A DNA stretch of 64,000 nt from Algoriphagus algorifonticola (GTDB lineage Bacteria; Bacteroidota; Bacteroidia; Cytophagales; Cyclobacteriaceae): contig NZ_VLOG01000053.1 of the NCBI RefSeq assembly GCF_007655305.1, forward strand, positions 1 to 64,000, in the 5' to 3' direction. Positions 51,354 to 61,046 of the stretch are shown one piece after another. Within the stretch, counting starts at the first letter, position 1, and every line of letters begins with the position of its first letter. A program made the position numbers and the translations under genes. Below the pieces are notes generated by a model. The model saw nothing but the letters and a program-made list of their open reading frames with translations, made no database searches and was not told where the DNA came from.

Positions 51354-52619
51354 TTAATACCCATACTTCCCCTTCCACCTATCCTTCAAAAACCTCCTCA
51401 ATTCATTTTCCCGGGCATTGTTCCCGGGCTCATAAAGTTTGGTGTTTTTGATTTCCTCTGGCAAAAATTCCTGCGCCACAAAATTCTGTTCATAATCATG
51501 GGCATATTTGTATTCCTTTCCGTAATTCAGGTCCTTCATCAGTTTCGTGGGGGCATTGCGCAGGTGTAGGGGAACAGGAAGATCTCCCGTTTCCTTGACC
51601 AAAGCCTGGGCCCGATTGATGGCCATGTAAGCCGCATTACTCTTGGCAGAAGAAGCCAAATAAGTTACACACTGGGAAAGGATAATTCTCGATTCGGGAT
51701 AGCCGATCATTTTCACCGCTTCAAAGCAGTTGGTCGCCAACAAAAGGGCATTTGGGTTGGCATTGCCTATATCTTCGGAAGCCAATATAACCAATCTCCT
51801 GGCGATGAATTTGACATCCTCCCCTCCTTCTATCATCCTTGCTAACCAATATACCGCAGCATTGGGGTCAGAGCCCCGGATAGACTTGATAAAGGCAGAG
51901 ATGATGTCGTAATGCTGCTCTCCGGATTTATCGTAAAGAGCAATTTTCTGCAGAGCGATCTGTACCACCTTTTCATTGGTGATCACACATGGATCCTCGT
52001 TGATTCCATTGATGACTATTTCAAACAAATTGAGCAGCTTCCTTCCATCCCCTCCTGACATCCGAAGCAGAGCTTCTGTTTCCTGGAGTTCGATACGCTT
52101 TTTCTTCAACTCCACATCCTTTTCCATCGCCTGCTGCAACATGGACTCAAGTTCATGCTTACTCAAGGAATTCAGGGTATAGACCTGACACCTGGAAAGC
52201 AGGGCGGCATTGACTTCAAAGGATGGGTTTTCGGTGGTGGCTCCGATCAGGCGGATGACACCTTTTTCTACAGCCCCCAAGAGCGCGTCCTGCTGGGATT
52301 TGTTGAAGCGGTGGATTTCATCGATGAAGAGTACGGCTCCCCTTTGGTACTTGGCTTTATCGATGACTTCCCTGATATCCTTGACTCCTGAACTTATGGC
52401 ACTCAGGGTGTAGAAAGGAACTTTGATCTCATTGGCAATGATGTTGGCGATGGTAGTTTTACCCACCCCGGGAGGTCCCCAAAAGATCAGGGAAGGCACA
52501 TTCCCTGACTTGATGGCTTTGTACAAAAATGCCGTTGGGGCCGTCAGGTGTTCCTGTCCTATCAGCTCTTCCAATCGGGAAGGCCGCATACGTTCTGCCA
52601 AAGGGGTGCTGTCGATCAT
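51354..52619 (-). CDS. rarA: Replication-associated recombination ATPase RarA/MgsA
   Basis: A 421-aa AAA+ ATPase related to clamp loaders, acting at stalled forks. Walker A is GPPGVGKTT (about 47-55), Walker [10 protein letters not shown], sensor 1 GATTENPSF; the C-terminal tetramerisation domain carries [15 protein letters not shown] and [17 protein letters not shown]. Length and motifs are standard. The gene is monocistronic and divergent from the yefM-yoeB pair. Confidence 0.95.
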   Translation of the reverse strand: MIDSTPLAERMRPSRLEELIGQEHLTAPTAFLYKAIKSGNVPSLIFWGPPGVGKTTIANIIANEIKVPFYTLSAISSGVKDIREVIDKAKYQRGAVLFIDEIHRFNKSQQDALLGAVEKGVIRLIGATTENPSFEVNAALLSRCQVYTLNSLSKHELESMLQQAMEKDVELKKKRIELQETEALLRMSGGDGRKLLNLFEIVINGINEDPCVITNEKVVQIALQKIALYDKSGEQHYDIISAFIKSIRGSDPNAAVYWLARMIEGGEDVKFIARRLVILASEDIGNANPNALLLATNCFEAVKMIGYPESRIILSQCVTYLASSAKSNAAYMAINRAQALVKETGDLPVPLHLRNAPTKLMKDLNYGKEYKYAHDYEQNFVAQEFLPEEIKNTKLYEPGNNARENELRRFLKDRWKGKYGY

Positions 52620-52708
52620 TTGTCCTGGAAATTTTGAAGATGCAAATTAGTAATAAGACGGTAATTGGAAAGACTATCCATAAAATTAGAAAACAGCAAG
52701 CTACTAAT

Positions 52709-52750
52709 TTGTACAGCTTTTTGTACAATAAGTCAAATTGCTTAAATTTG
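52709..52750 (+). promoter_or_regulatory. yefM-yoeB promoter with TGTACA operator
   Basis: Promoter TTG (52721-52723), exactly 19 bases, TAAATTTG (52743-52750). The palindrome TTGTACA-N6-TGTACAA (52709-52728) covers the -33 element. TGTACA is the core bound by E. coli YefM-YoeB, so this is a strong candidate autoregulatory operator. Confidence 0.8.
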
Positions 52751-52765
52751 TAAAAAAGAACAATC

Positions 52766-53017
52766 ATGGAAATCACAACTTACTCAAATTTCAGGCAACA
52801 TCTCAAAAGCTTTTTGGATAAAGTATTCCATGACAGGTCTCCACTTTTTGTTACAAGGGCCAATGGCGAAGACGTAGTGGTAATGTCCAAGACGGACTAT
52901 GAGAGCATGCAGGAAACATTTTATTTGTTAAAGAGCCCTAAAAACGCTGAGCGACTTTTGAGAGGAATAGAAGAATTTGAAAAAGGCTTGGGAGAAGAAA
53001 AAAATCTTTTTGAATAA
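52766..53017 (+). CDS. yefM: Antitoxin of the Phd/YefM family
   Basis: An 83-aa antitoxin starting MEITTYSNFRQHLKSFLD, with the conserved TRANGEDVVVMSKTDYESMQET part of the Phd/YefM fold (about 30-52) and an acidic toxin-neutralising C-terminus (RGIEEFEKGLGEE). It binds the operator at 52709-52728 and neutralises the downstream YoeB toxin, 17 bases away. Confidence 0.92.
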   Translation: MEITTYSNFRQHLKSFLDKVFHDRSPLFVTRANGEDVVVMSKTDYESMQETFYLLKSPKNAERLLRGIEEFEKGLGEEKNLFE

Positions 53018-53034
53018 TAAGTATCTCTTTCACC

Positions 53035-53289
53035 ATGAAAATCATTTTTTTAAGCACCGGATGGGAAGATTATCTTTTTTGGCAACAGCATGACAGAAAA
53101 ACCCTCAAAAAAATCAATGAGTTGATCAAAGAATCCATAAGAACACCATTTGAGGGGACAGGAAAACCAGAACCCCACAAACATAACCTTTCAGGTTGGT
53201 GGTCACGAAGGATCAATCTAGAACACAGGTTGGTTTATAGAGTCGAGCATGACTCAATTTATATCCTTCAATGCCGGTATCACTATTAG
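53035..53289 (+). CDS. yoeB: Toxin of the YoeB/Txe family
   Basis: An 84-aa ribosome-dependent mRNA interferase. The catalytic residues of E. coli YoeB occur at identical positions: E46 (GKPE), R65 (EHRLVYR) and H83 with terminal Y84 (CRYHY). It is complete and should be active. Toxicity would be checked by its YefM partner upstream. Confidence 0.95.
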   Translation: MKIIFLSTGWEDYLFWQQHDRKTLKKINELIKESIRTPFEGTGKPEPHKHNLSGWWSRRINLEHRLVYRVEHDSIYILQCRYHY

Positions 53290-53497
53290 GAAGTATGATT
53301 TGAAATCTGCATAAACAAAATATAAACACTATGTGAAAGCCTTATGCTACAAGGTTGATTAGATATTCATGGATATTGATTTTGAGACTAATATCCAATA
53401 TCATGAAATAAATATCAACCAATATCAACTATACATTTTTCGAGGCCTATCCCGAATCGCTAAAGCTCTCGGGATCTGCGCTACGCTCCGATTTCTA

Positions 53498-54511
53498 CTA
53501 TATCTCCTTTATCCTCTCCCCGAATAACTCTAGCATTTCATCATTGAAATCCAGATGCGTCACAAAACGGACCTGGTCTTTGCCGAACTTCACGGCTTTG
53601 ATGCCTTTGTCGGCCAGTTTGGAAAGAAAATCTTCCGGACTGATGCCCTGCAATCTCGCAATCACGATATTGGTCATCACTGGAAAAACCTCTGATACGA
53701 GGTGATGCTTTTCCAACATTTGACCAATGACCTTCGACCTGGCATGGTCTTCAGTCAGACGATCCACATGATGGTCAAGGGCATAGATAGCAGCTGCAGC
53801 TAAGTAACCAGCCTGTCTCATTCCTCCTCCAAAGGACTTCCTGATTTTTCTTGCCCTCTTGATATCGGCTTTTGTCCCTAACAGCACTGATCCAATCGGA
53901 CAGCCTAAACCTTTGCTCAGACAGATGGAAATGGTGTCAAACTGGACACCCCAGTCTTTGGGGCTTTCACCGGTCACCACCAAGGAGTTGAACAGCCTGG
54001 CGCCATCCAAGTGGAGTTTGATCCCATGTTGATCACAAAGGGTTTTGATCGGCTTCACTTCCTCCAAGGTATAAATACTTCCCCCTCCCTTATTCATCGT
54101 ATTTTCCAGAGATACAAGTGATGTCTCACAGGCATGCACATCATCGGGACTGATATTGTCAGCCACATCCTGGGCAGTAATCTTTCCATACACCCCCTCC
54201 AAAAGTTTAACAGATGCATGGGCATTGGCCATGATACCTCCAGCCTCATAGAGGTAAATATGGGAATACTTGTGGCAGATAACTTCCTTTTGCGGGCCGG
54301 TATGCAACTTGACCGCTATCTGATTGGTCATGGTGCCAGAGGGGCAGAAAAGCCCGGCCTCCATCCCGAACATTTCCGCCAACTTTTGTTCTAAAGCATT
54401 GACGGTTGGGTCTTCTCCAAAGACATCATCGCCCACTTGGGCAGACCACATGGCCTCCAACATGCCCTTGGTAGGCTTGGTCACGGTATCTGAACGTAGA
54501 TCGATTATCAT
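53498..54511 (-). CDS. ltaE: Low-specificity L-threonine aldolase
   Basis: A 337-aa PLP enzyme splitting threonine and allo-threonine into glycine and acetaldehyde. It has the start [25 protein letters not shown], the PLP-lysine context [17 protein letters not shown] (near 200) and HLDGARLFN. Length is typical. No operon partner is adjacent. Confidence 0.93.
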   Translation of the reverse strand: MIIDLRSDTVTKPTKGMLEAMWSAQVGDDVFGEDPTVNALEQKLAEMFGMEAGLFCPSGTMTNQIAVKLHTGPQKEVICHKYSHIYLYEAGGIMANAHASVKLLEGVYGKITAQDVADNISPDDVHACETSLVSLENTMNKGGGSIYTLEEVKPIKTLCDQHGIKLHLDGARLFNSLVVTGESPKDWGVQFDTISICLSKGLGCPIGSVLLGTKADIKRARKIRKSFGGGMRQAGYLAAAAIYALDHHVDRLTEDHARSKVIGQMLEKHHLVSEVFPVMTNIVIARLQGISPEDFLSKLADKGIKAVKFGKDQVRFVTHLDFNDEMLELFGERIKEI

Positions 54512-54891
54512 ATTTTTTAAGAGATTAGATGCGAGAAGCGAGATGCTAGACTTTTCCGCAAATGGTAAATATAAAGACTAAAAATCTTAGACATAAGACA
54601 TAAGATGCAAGATTTGAGATCTGGAGCTTCCCGTCGACCGCCATTCGAAACCACACTTAAACCTGATCTCTCGCTTTCCATCTTCCTTTATCCTTAATTA
54701 TTTCCGAAATCACACTTTCGAAATCCGGCTTTTCCACGCGCTGCAACCTGGCCCCTCGCTAAAAAGCTTTACTAAAGCTTTTATTTACGCTCGGTCCTCT
54801 TTTACCTTGGCTCTTAATGAATCCCTCAACTCCTTAATTGTTCAAAATCTTATGTCATAAGTCTTGTGTCTAGCATCTAAGTTCTTGCTTC
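54512..54891. repeat. Gene-free region bounded by inverted repeats
   Basis: A sequence beginning CTTAGACATAAGACATAAGA at about 54587 recurs inverted and imperfect at about 54840-54880 (ending CTAGCATCTAAG). Short variants of GATGC and GCGAGA repeat before it at 54528-54552. Nothing coding is supported. Confidence 0.5.
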
Positions 54892-55833
54892 TTACCTAAA
54901 ATACTTCAACTTAGAACTATTCCCGGGAATCAAGTCCGCAATGGCCTCTGCAGCCTCGATTGGCCTGTCAGTTGCCAGGATATCAGCGCCCTTCTCAACA
55001 AACTCCGCATAGATTTGGTCCCCACGGGCAATGGCACTGCGGTCCAGGTTGCCCAAAACCCCAAGAATAGTGAAAACACCTTTCTCATGGAGCAATTCAT
55101 TGAATTCCTTCGGACGCTCGGAAGTGCCGGTAAAGGCAATCCAACGGTCCACTGGGATACCCGACTCCTCAAACCGCTGAAGTTCTTCCTCATTTCTGAT
55201 AGTCACGGACAACATCAGTTCCGGGTGCAATCTGTGCATTTTCTTTGCTGCCTCTACACTGTAGGTTATCACCGCAGCGTAGGGTTCGGCATTATACTTC
55301 TTGATAACATCCACGACCATTTCAAAAGGAACTTCTCTTTTGATATCCACAGTGAATAAGGTTTTTCCTTTTCCCCATGCCAATGCTTCCTCAAAAGTAG
55401 GTATGCGGAAATTTGTCTGATGGCCTTCTTTATCCACCAGGAATAATTCCCTGATTTCTTCAAAAGTATGATCAATTACCTTCCCTTTACCTGTTGTGGT
55501 TCGGTCCAAGGTATTGTCATGCATCAAAACCAAAACCGAATCTTTGGTCAGCGCTACATCAAATTCGATGATGGAAGGCGTATGTTTTAAAGTGTTTTCA
55601 AAAGCCTCTATGGAGTTTTCGGGATAACCCGGATAAGGTCCTCCCCTGTGGGCAGAAACCATCGGAATCCTATCGGAAGTCCAAGCGTAGAAGTCCCTGG
55701 CCTCTTCTACCCTGGAAAGCACTATCTTATGCAGATCATTTGAAGCAACAGCTGTTTTTTGACTGTCTGAGGCCTCTTTTTTACAGGAAAAAAGAAGCAA
55801 CAAGATCAATAGTCCATAAATCTTAGTCTTCAT
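54892..55833 (-). CDS. Glycerophosphodiester phosphodiesterase lipoprotein
   Basis: A 313-aa GDPD enzyme hydrolysing glycerophosphodiesters to glycerol-3-phosphate and an alcohol. A lipobox (LLLFSC, Cys17) marks export. The catalytic segments are SAHRGGPYPGYPENSIEAF (His and Arg near 61-62), EFDVALTKDSVLVLMHD (Glu-Asp pair and His) and DIKREVP. Its start overlaps the end of the DUF2721 gene by 11 bases, so the two are co-transcribed. Confidence 0.92.
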   Translation of the reverse strand: MKTKIYGLLILLLLFSCKKEASDSQKTAVASNDLHKIVLSRVEEARDFYAWTSDRIPMVSAHRGGPYPGYPENSIEAFENTLKHTPSIIEFDVALTKDSVLVLMHDNTLDRTTTGKGKVIDHTFEEIRELFLVDKEGHQTNFRIPTFEEALAWGKGKTLFTVDIKREVPFEMVVDVIKKYNAEPYAAVITYSVEAAKKMHRLHPELMLSVTIRNEEELQRFEESGIPVDRWIAFTGTSERPKEFNELLHEKGVFTILGVLGNLDRSAIARGDQIYAEFVEKGADILATDRPIEAAEAIADLIPGNSSKLKYFR

Positions 55834-56269
55834 TTTTATCTTTTTTAAACCAAAATCTGGAAGAGCGTTTTTGAAACAATTCTTCCATGTCCTGAATTTC
55901 CAAATTTAAGGCTTTGGTTGATATCAATATTTCAATCAATGAAATCCCCAAAGAAACCAATAAGGCCAGCATGCTCCCAATAAAAACATAATTGGCTGCC
56001 TCCTGGGCTTCAATGAAAATCAGGTACATACAAACCACACAAAGCAAAAAGCTCAATACCCCACAGAGCTGCATGTACTTGATCAAGCTCAATCGTCTTT
56101 TCAGGTTGTGAATTTGCTCAATGATGATGTTTTCTTCAGGGTTTTCCAGGTATTTTTTATGAAGCCCCCGTATCAGATTGGCAATGGCCAAAAACCGGTT
56201 AGTAAAAGCCAGCATCATCAAGGTAATGGCCGAAAAAAGCAATGCAGGTGTGGAGAGTTGGAGTTCCAT
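55823..56269 (-). CDS. DUF2721 membrane protein
   Basis: A 148-aa protein with three hydrophobic segments (about 7-27, 65-90 and 97-118) and the conserved STPALLFSAITLMMLAFTNRFL start of DUF2721. The function is unknown. The ATG at 56269 is chosen because this motif then begins at residue 6; an in-frame upstream ATG at 56305 adds twelve residues. Upstream gene of the GDPD pair. Confidence 0.8.
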   Translation of the reverse strand: MELQLSTPALLFSAITLMMLAFTNRFLAIANLIRGLHKKYLENPEENIIIEQIHNLKRRLSLIKYMQLCGVLSFLLCVVCMYLIFIEAQEAANYVFIGSMLALLVSLGISLIEILISTKALNLEIQDMEELFQKRSSRFWFKKDKNED

Positions 56270-56437
56270 AAATAAGGTCAATGTAAAGCTATGAAATATA
56301 TACAACTAGCACTAATCTCTACAATTCTGAATTGAATCTAGAAAATTTTTACTAATTAAGAATGGTGAAGAATCACTTTCGAATGATTAGTTTGAGCATG
56401 AATTGCCTATTCAGCAGCAACAATTATACAACTTGAA

Positions 56438-57679
56438 ATGTGTAAGACTAAACCTAAGATTGATTTCCGTATTATCAACTTTGTAATGATGTGGGTTGTT
56501 ATACTTTTGGGAGCCTGCAATCATAAATCAGGTCATACTGCCATCAGCCATACTAAAGAAGGACTCAAAACGATCACTGATATGCGGAATGTTTCGGTGG
56601 ATGTTCCCATTTCACCTGAACGGATCATTACCGTAAGTGATGGGATGCTAGAATCCGTATTGTGGGCCTTTGGAAAGTTAGATAAAGTAATTGCCCTAGG
56701 TTCAAGATGCGTGCAGCATAATTTTTCCTACGATATTCCCGGTAAGAACAAAACTTACAGGTACACAGATGGAATGAATCCTATCCGCGTGCTTTATCCG
56801 GAAACTGCACAATTGCCTTTAATAGCCAGTTCTGGATTACCACTGCAGTTAGAGCAGATGGTAGCCTTACAACCAGACCTTGTAGTTCTCAGAGAAGGAA
56901 GTTGCACCCTCAACAATTTGGATGACCCTAAAAGCCAACAGGCCTTATCCATGTTGAAGTCAATGGGTATTCCAGTAGTGGTTTTAAAGGGCACCACCTC
57001 CTACGACCCGCCAAATTTGGATATGTTGAACCAGGAAATCCTGCTACTAGGGATGTTGTTTGATAAAACAGAAGAAGCGCAGCAATTGGTGACTTATTTA
57101 AATGAAACCATTCAATTTATCAAAAACCGAACCTTTGACCTCCAAGAACATGAAAAGCCTAAAGTCCTTATGCTGGGACTATCTCCAGTAGCAAGGGAAG
57201 GTGGGAGTGCAGGTGTCACTAGAGGAACTGATACTATTGAAGGATATTTTATAGAAACAGTTATAAATGCCAATAATGCCATTCAGGGTAGAGGTGGAAG
57301 GTCATCCTCATTGATGCTTAGCGAAGAGCAGATCTTGGCTCTTGACCCTGATGTTATAATTTTACATACGGCTTCAGGTTATCATCCACCTGAGGAAATC
57401 TATGAAGCACCCTACTATTCCCGATTACAAAACCTTCGGGCCGTTAAAGAAAAAAAAGTCATCGCATTACCTTGGACACCTTGCAATTGCTCCAAAAGAC
57501 TGGAATACCCCATAGAGGTAATGATGATTGCCAAAAGTGCTTATCCGGAAGCTTTTACAGACATTCAAATTCATGAATGGGTTTTAGACTTTTATCAAAA
57601 AACTTACCATATAGATCGGGAAATGGCTATCAAGCTAAGAAGCGCTCAATGGTTAGATTGGACAATTGATTATTTTTAA
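56438..57679 (+). CDS. ABC importer substrate-binding lipoprotein, FecB/BtuF type
   Basis: A 413-aa lipoprotein (lipobox LGAC, Cys28) with the periplasmic-binding fold of the iron-siderophore/vitamin B12 class: PERIITVSDGMLESVLWAF, then LQPDLVVLREG, and a late DPDVIILHT. The residues PCNCSKR near 347 and a cysteine in SRCVQ give potential metal-binding groups. It is the first of a three-gene importer, overlapping or touching the permease gene. The transported ligand (Fe-siderophore, cobalamin or Ni complex) is not defined. Confidence 0.85.
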   Translation: MCKTKPKIDFRIINFVMMWVVILLGACNHKSGHTAISHTKEGLKTITDMRNVSVDVPISPERIITVSDGMLESVLWAFGKLDKVIALGSRCVQHNFSYDIPGKNKTYRYTDGMNPIRVLYPETAQLPLIASSGLPLQLEQMVALQPDLVVLREGSCTLNNLDDPKSQQALSMLKSMGIPVVVLKGTTSYDPPNLDMLNQEILLLGMLFDKTEEAQQLVTYLNETIQFIKNRTFDLQEHEKPKVLMLGLSPVAREGGSAGVTRGTDTIEGYFIETVINANNAIQGRGGRSSSLMLSEEQILALDPDVIILHTASGYHPPEEIYEAPYYSRLQNLRAVKEKKVIALPWTPCNCSKRLEYPIEVMMIAKSAYPEAFTDIQIHEWVLDFYQKTYHIDREMAIKLRSAQWLDWTIDYF

Positions 57680-57683
57680 AACC

Positions 57684-58715
57684 ATGCATAAGGTATTTGT
57701 TTCCAAAAAACATTACACTAGAAAGAAGCCACTTCTTCTAATTCTGGGGATTTTCGTGATCTTGACAGCCTTGATTTCTCTGAGTATTGGCCCATATGAC
57801 TTATCAATAAAGGAGGTATTAAATGGGATCTTTCAGACCAAAAGTCTTCCGCTTCCTGCCACGGAAAGAGGGGTTTTGGCAAGGTTAATCATCTGGGAAA
57901 TTCGAATGCCAAGAATCATATTGGCAGTTTTGGTTGGCAGTGCCTTATCCATTTCCGGAAACATCTTCCAATCTTGTTTTAGGAATCCTTTGGTGGAGCC
58001 TTATATCCTTGGAGTGTCCAGTGGTGCGGCTTTCGGGGCTTCGATGGCCATCGTTTTTCCTGCCATGTTTTTTTCTATTCCATTATCCGCCTTTCTTTTT
58101 GCCGGATTGACAGTCTTACTGACCTTGTCCCTGGGAGTTGTCAGGGGACAGATTCAAACATTATCCTTAATCTTAGCAGGGGTGGTCATAGGTTCTTTCT
58201 TTTCATCCCTAGTTTCTATTTTAAAATATTTATCCAACGATGCCGCTCTAAGAGAAATAGTATTTTGGCTTTTAGGAGGATTCTACCACAGCGGTTGGAA
58301 TGAAATCTATCTTTTAGCTCCAATAATCATTCCTGTATCCGGACTCGTTTGGTTGTTAGGATGGAAGTTGAATGTGATTTCGATTGGAGATGAAGAAGCC
58401 AAGAGCTTAGGTGTGGACCCGAAAAAAAATAAGATTATCCTGATCCTGTGTGCTACAGTTTTAACATCCCTTTCGGTGGCCTACGTAGGCATTATAGCCT
58501 GGGTAGGATTGATGGTTCCCCATGCAGCAAGAATGATCATTGGGCCTGATAACCGTTATGTAATTCCATTATCCGCTTTAATTGGAACCTTATTCTTACT
58601 TTTTTGTGATACCCTTGCCAGAAATATGGCCACTGGAGAAATCCCGATTGGTATTCTTACTTCAATCTTAGGTGCTCCTTATCTGATTTATTTACTAAGA
58701 ACGAAAACCGTATAA
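57684..58715 (+). CDS. ABC importer permease, FecCD/BtuC family
   Basis: A 343-aa membrane protein with eight to ten hydrophobic segments and the family motifs RMPRIILAVLVGSALSISG, NPLVEPYILGVSSGAAFGA and GLMVPHAARMIIGPDNR. It forms the channel of the importer. The ATG at 57684 is used, since an in-frame TTG (57666) would overlap the preceding gene. The ATPase gene follows 1 base after the stop. Confidence 0.92.
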   Translation: MHKVFVSKKHYTRKKPLLLILGIFVILTALISLSIGPYDLSIKEVLNGIFQTKSLPLPATERGVLARLIIWEIRMPRIILAVLVGSALSISGNIFQSCFRNPLVEPYILGVSSGAAFGASMAIVFPAMFFSIPLSAFLFAGLTVLLTLSLGVVRGQIQTLSLILAGVVIGSFFSSLVSILKYLSNDAALREIVFWLLGGFYHSGWNEIYLLAPIIIPVSGLVWLLGWKLNVISIGDEEAKSLGVDPKKNKIILILCATVLTSLSVAYVGIIAWVGLMVPHAARMIIGPDNRYVIPLSALIGTLFLLFCDTLARNMATGEIPIGILTSILGAPYLIYLLRTKTV

Positions 58716-58716
58716 C

Positions 58717-59484
58717 ATGTTGCTGCAAGTAGATCAATTAAGTTTTCAGTATGATACCAAACCTGTTTTTCAGGATGTCAGTTTTGCTTTGAAAGCCGGG
58801 GAGCTATGTGCTATTTTGGGTATTAATGGAAGTGGAAAGTCCACACTCTTTAAGTGTATTATGGGCTTTATACATGCAAAAAGGGGGAGCATTTCTTTTG
58901 ATGGAATCAATGCCAAACGACATAAAATCATCGAAATCGCCAAAAAAGTAGCTTATGTCCCTCAAGATCATCCCATTACTTTCCCTTACTTGGTCAGAGA
59001 AATGGTTCTCATGGGAAGAACTTCACGCATCGCTAATTTTTTTAAAATATCAGATGAGCAATACTTCAAAGTAGAAGAGGCATTACAAGCACTTTCTTTA
59101 GTGGATTTAGCGGATAAACCCTTTAATCAGCTAAGTGGTGGACAGCGGCAAATGGTTTTAATCGCACGGGCACTGGCCCAGGAGACCAAATTGATGTTAT
59201 TGGATGAACCCACTTCCTCGTTGGATTTTAAAAATCAATTGCTGATTTGGCGTACATTGTTACAATTGAAGAAGGAGGGAAAATCAGTCCTGGTCTGCAC
59301 CCATGATCCCAATCATGTACTTTGGTTTTGTGACCGCGTACTCATTTTGGACAATAAGAAGTTGATTGCTGACGGTCCACCAAAAGAAGTGATGACAGAG
59401 CAGTTACTACAGCAGGTTTATGGTACCATGTGTACCTTGGAAGCTGTTGCAAACAAAAAGATGGTCCTTCCTCGAATGAGTTAG
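58717..59484 (+). CDS. ABC importer ATPase, FecE/BtuD type
   Basis: A 255-aa ATPase. Walker A is LGINGSGKSTL (about 34-44), signature QLSGGQRQMVLIARAL, Walker B LMLLDEPTSSLD, and switch His in CTHDPNH. It powers the upstream permease. The gene ends 44 bases before the convergent stop of the TPR protein gene. Confidence 0.94.
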   Translation: MLLQVDQLSFQYDTKPVFQDVSFALKAGELCAILGINGSGKSTLFKCIMGFIHAKRGSISFDGINAKRHKIIEIAKKVAYVPQDHPITFPYLVREMVLMGRTSRIANFFKISDEQYFKVEEALQALSLVDLADKPFNQLSGGQRQMVLIARALAQETKLMLLDEPTSSLDFKNQLLIWRTLLQLKKEGKSVLVCTHDPNHVLWFCDRVLILDNKKLIADGPPKEVMTEQLLQQVYGTMCTLEAVANKKMVLPRMS

Positions 59485-59528
59485 TTGGGTTGATTTTGTT
59501 ACACCATAAATTAAATGCCTGAATTCCA

Positions 59529-61046
59529 CTAACTTTCCCCTTCTTCTGCAATAATATTTTTAAGTTGGTTCAATTTTTCTTGATGTTGCTGGGCCTCACG
59601 CATAAATTCTTCACCTGCGTGGATGTCCATCAATTCATCGATCCGCATTTGCATCTCATGAAGCCTGCCGGGATTGTTTTCATCAGAAGAATTATCGGCA
59701 TACCATGAAGCTTCTAAGTAATTCAATAAAGTAATACTTCTTTCAATCGGAAAATTTTCCGCATCCCTGACAGCCAAAGCCTCTTGAAAATAGCTAAGTG
59801 CTTTTACAAAGTTATCTGACCTTACAGCTTGTGGGTATTTCATCAAAGCGTTCCCATAATGGGTACAGACTCTGGCATAATCGTAAGGGAATTCTTCTTT
59901 GGTAAAAATGGTCAAGGCCTCTGCAAAGCACGAAGCTGAAACTGCCGCCCAAACACTTTTCTTTTTCGCTTCATCAGGGATTTCTGAATAAATGATCCCT
60001 AAGCTTTCTTGAATCTCTGCATAGGCCAAGGGGAAATATTCCTTCGTAAAAAACCTACTGGCCTGTTGATAGGCTTCCATAGCCGGTTTAAAAAACTGAG
60101 GATTGCCTTTTTGAGACCAAGTGGTTAGCAGTCTTGCCTTTTGCAATAAGGCTTGATGGGCAAATTCTTCCATTCCCTCTTCCTGAAAAAGCTTGATGGC
60201 TCTGGTATAGTAGCCCAATGCTTCTGAAAAGCTTTCAGAAAAGCTGGCTATCATCCCAGCGTCCAAAAGACATTGCGCTTCTTCTACTTTAAACCCGTGA
60301 ATATCATAGTAGGTGACGCATTGCCACAACTTATCTTTTAATACTGTCAAACCTTTCTCATCATAAGGAGGGCTTAACAACTGCGTGGATAGATGGGCCA
60401 ATGTAGCCTGTATTTTCATTTTTCCTTCTTGGGAAATTTCTGCTGTATGAATTCTTCTCAATTGTCCCTCCGCTTCAGCAAATCTCCCTTCATCAAACAG
60501 ATAATTGAAATAATGAAAGGCTGAAAATGCAGCGTATTCCTCAGTTGGGGCAGACATCGTAGCTTCCTGGTAATAATAGTCCACTTTAGAGGCATCTTTT
60601 ACATGGCCATAATGTCTTACCACGGCATGATTATGCATCAGCCTATAGTCATCAAACTCCTCATAACTCTCTACAGAAATCAGCCGAGGATCTATTTCGC
60701 CGCCTTCCATCAAACCGATAATGATTTGAAATTCTGATTTTAGTGTCGGGGAAAATGAAATAAGTTGCAAGGATTTCTCAAATTCTCCCAATCTTATCAT
60801 GACTAAGGCCAAAAGTGCCTTTTCACTGAATAAAATTTTTTCCGGAAGGAGATAGGGAGGCATTGCATTTTGCCAATCAACAGGCAGGGTAATATACCCT
60901 TTATCCACGATAAGATGGTTAGCAGATGCTGAAGGCTTAATGGTCTCAATATCTGCAAATGTGAGCCATTCTTGAATTTTAAAATCGAAATAAACGGCAT
61001 CTTTTATTTCTTCCCATAAGCCAATGTGACAGAATAACTTGATCAT
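59529..61046 (-). CDS. TPR-repeat protein of the hydrogenase locus
   Basis: A 505-aa soluble protein without a signal peptide. Tetratricopeptide-like helix pairs occupy most of residues 150-450 (for example GYYTRAIKLFQEEG, ALSYFQEALAVRDAENFP). The N-terminal 130 residues are not assigned. It overlaps the preceding gene by 4 bases (ATGA) and is the last of the minus-strand hydrogenase genes. TPR proteins are often part of [NiFe]-hydrogenase loci; scaffold or maturation is a likely but unproven role. Confidence 0.75.
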   Translation of the reverse strand: MIKLFCHIGLWEEIKDAVYFDFKIQEWLTFADIETIKPSASANHLIVDKGYITLPVDWQNAMPPYLLPEKILFSEKALLALVMIRLGEFEKSLQLISFSPTLKSEFQIIIGLMEGGEIDPRLISVESYEEFDDYRLMHNHAVVRHYGHVKDASKVDYYYQEATMSAPTEEYAAFSAFHYFNYLFDEGRFAEAEGQLRRIHTAEISQEGKMKIQATLAHLSTQLLSPPYDEKGLTVLKDKLWQCVTYYDIHGFKVEEAQCLLDAGMIASFSESFSEALGYYTRAIKLFQEEGMEEFAHQALLQKARLLTTWSQKGNPQFFKPAMEAYQQASRFFTKEYFPLAYAEIQESLGIIYSEIPDEAKKKSVWAAVSASCFAEALTIFTKEEFPYDYARVCTHYGNALMKYPQAVRSDNFVKALSYFQEALAVRDAENFPIERSITLLNYLEASWYADNSSDENNPGRLHEMQMRIDELMDIHAGEEFMREAQQHQEKLNQLKNIIAEEGES

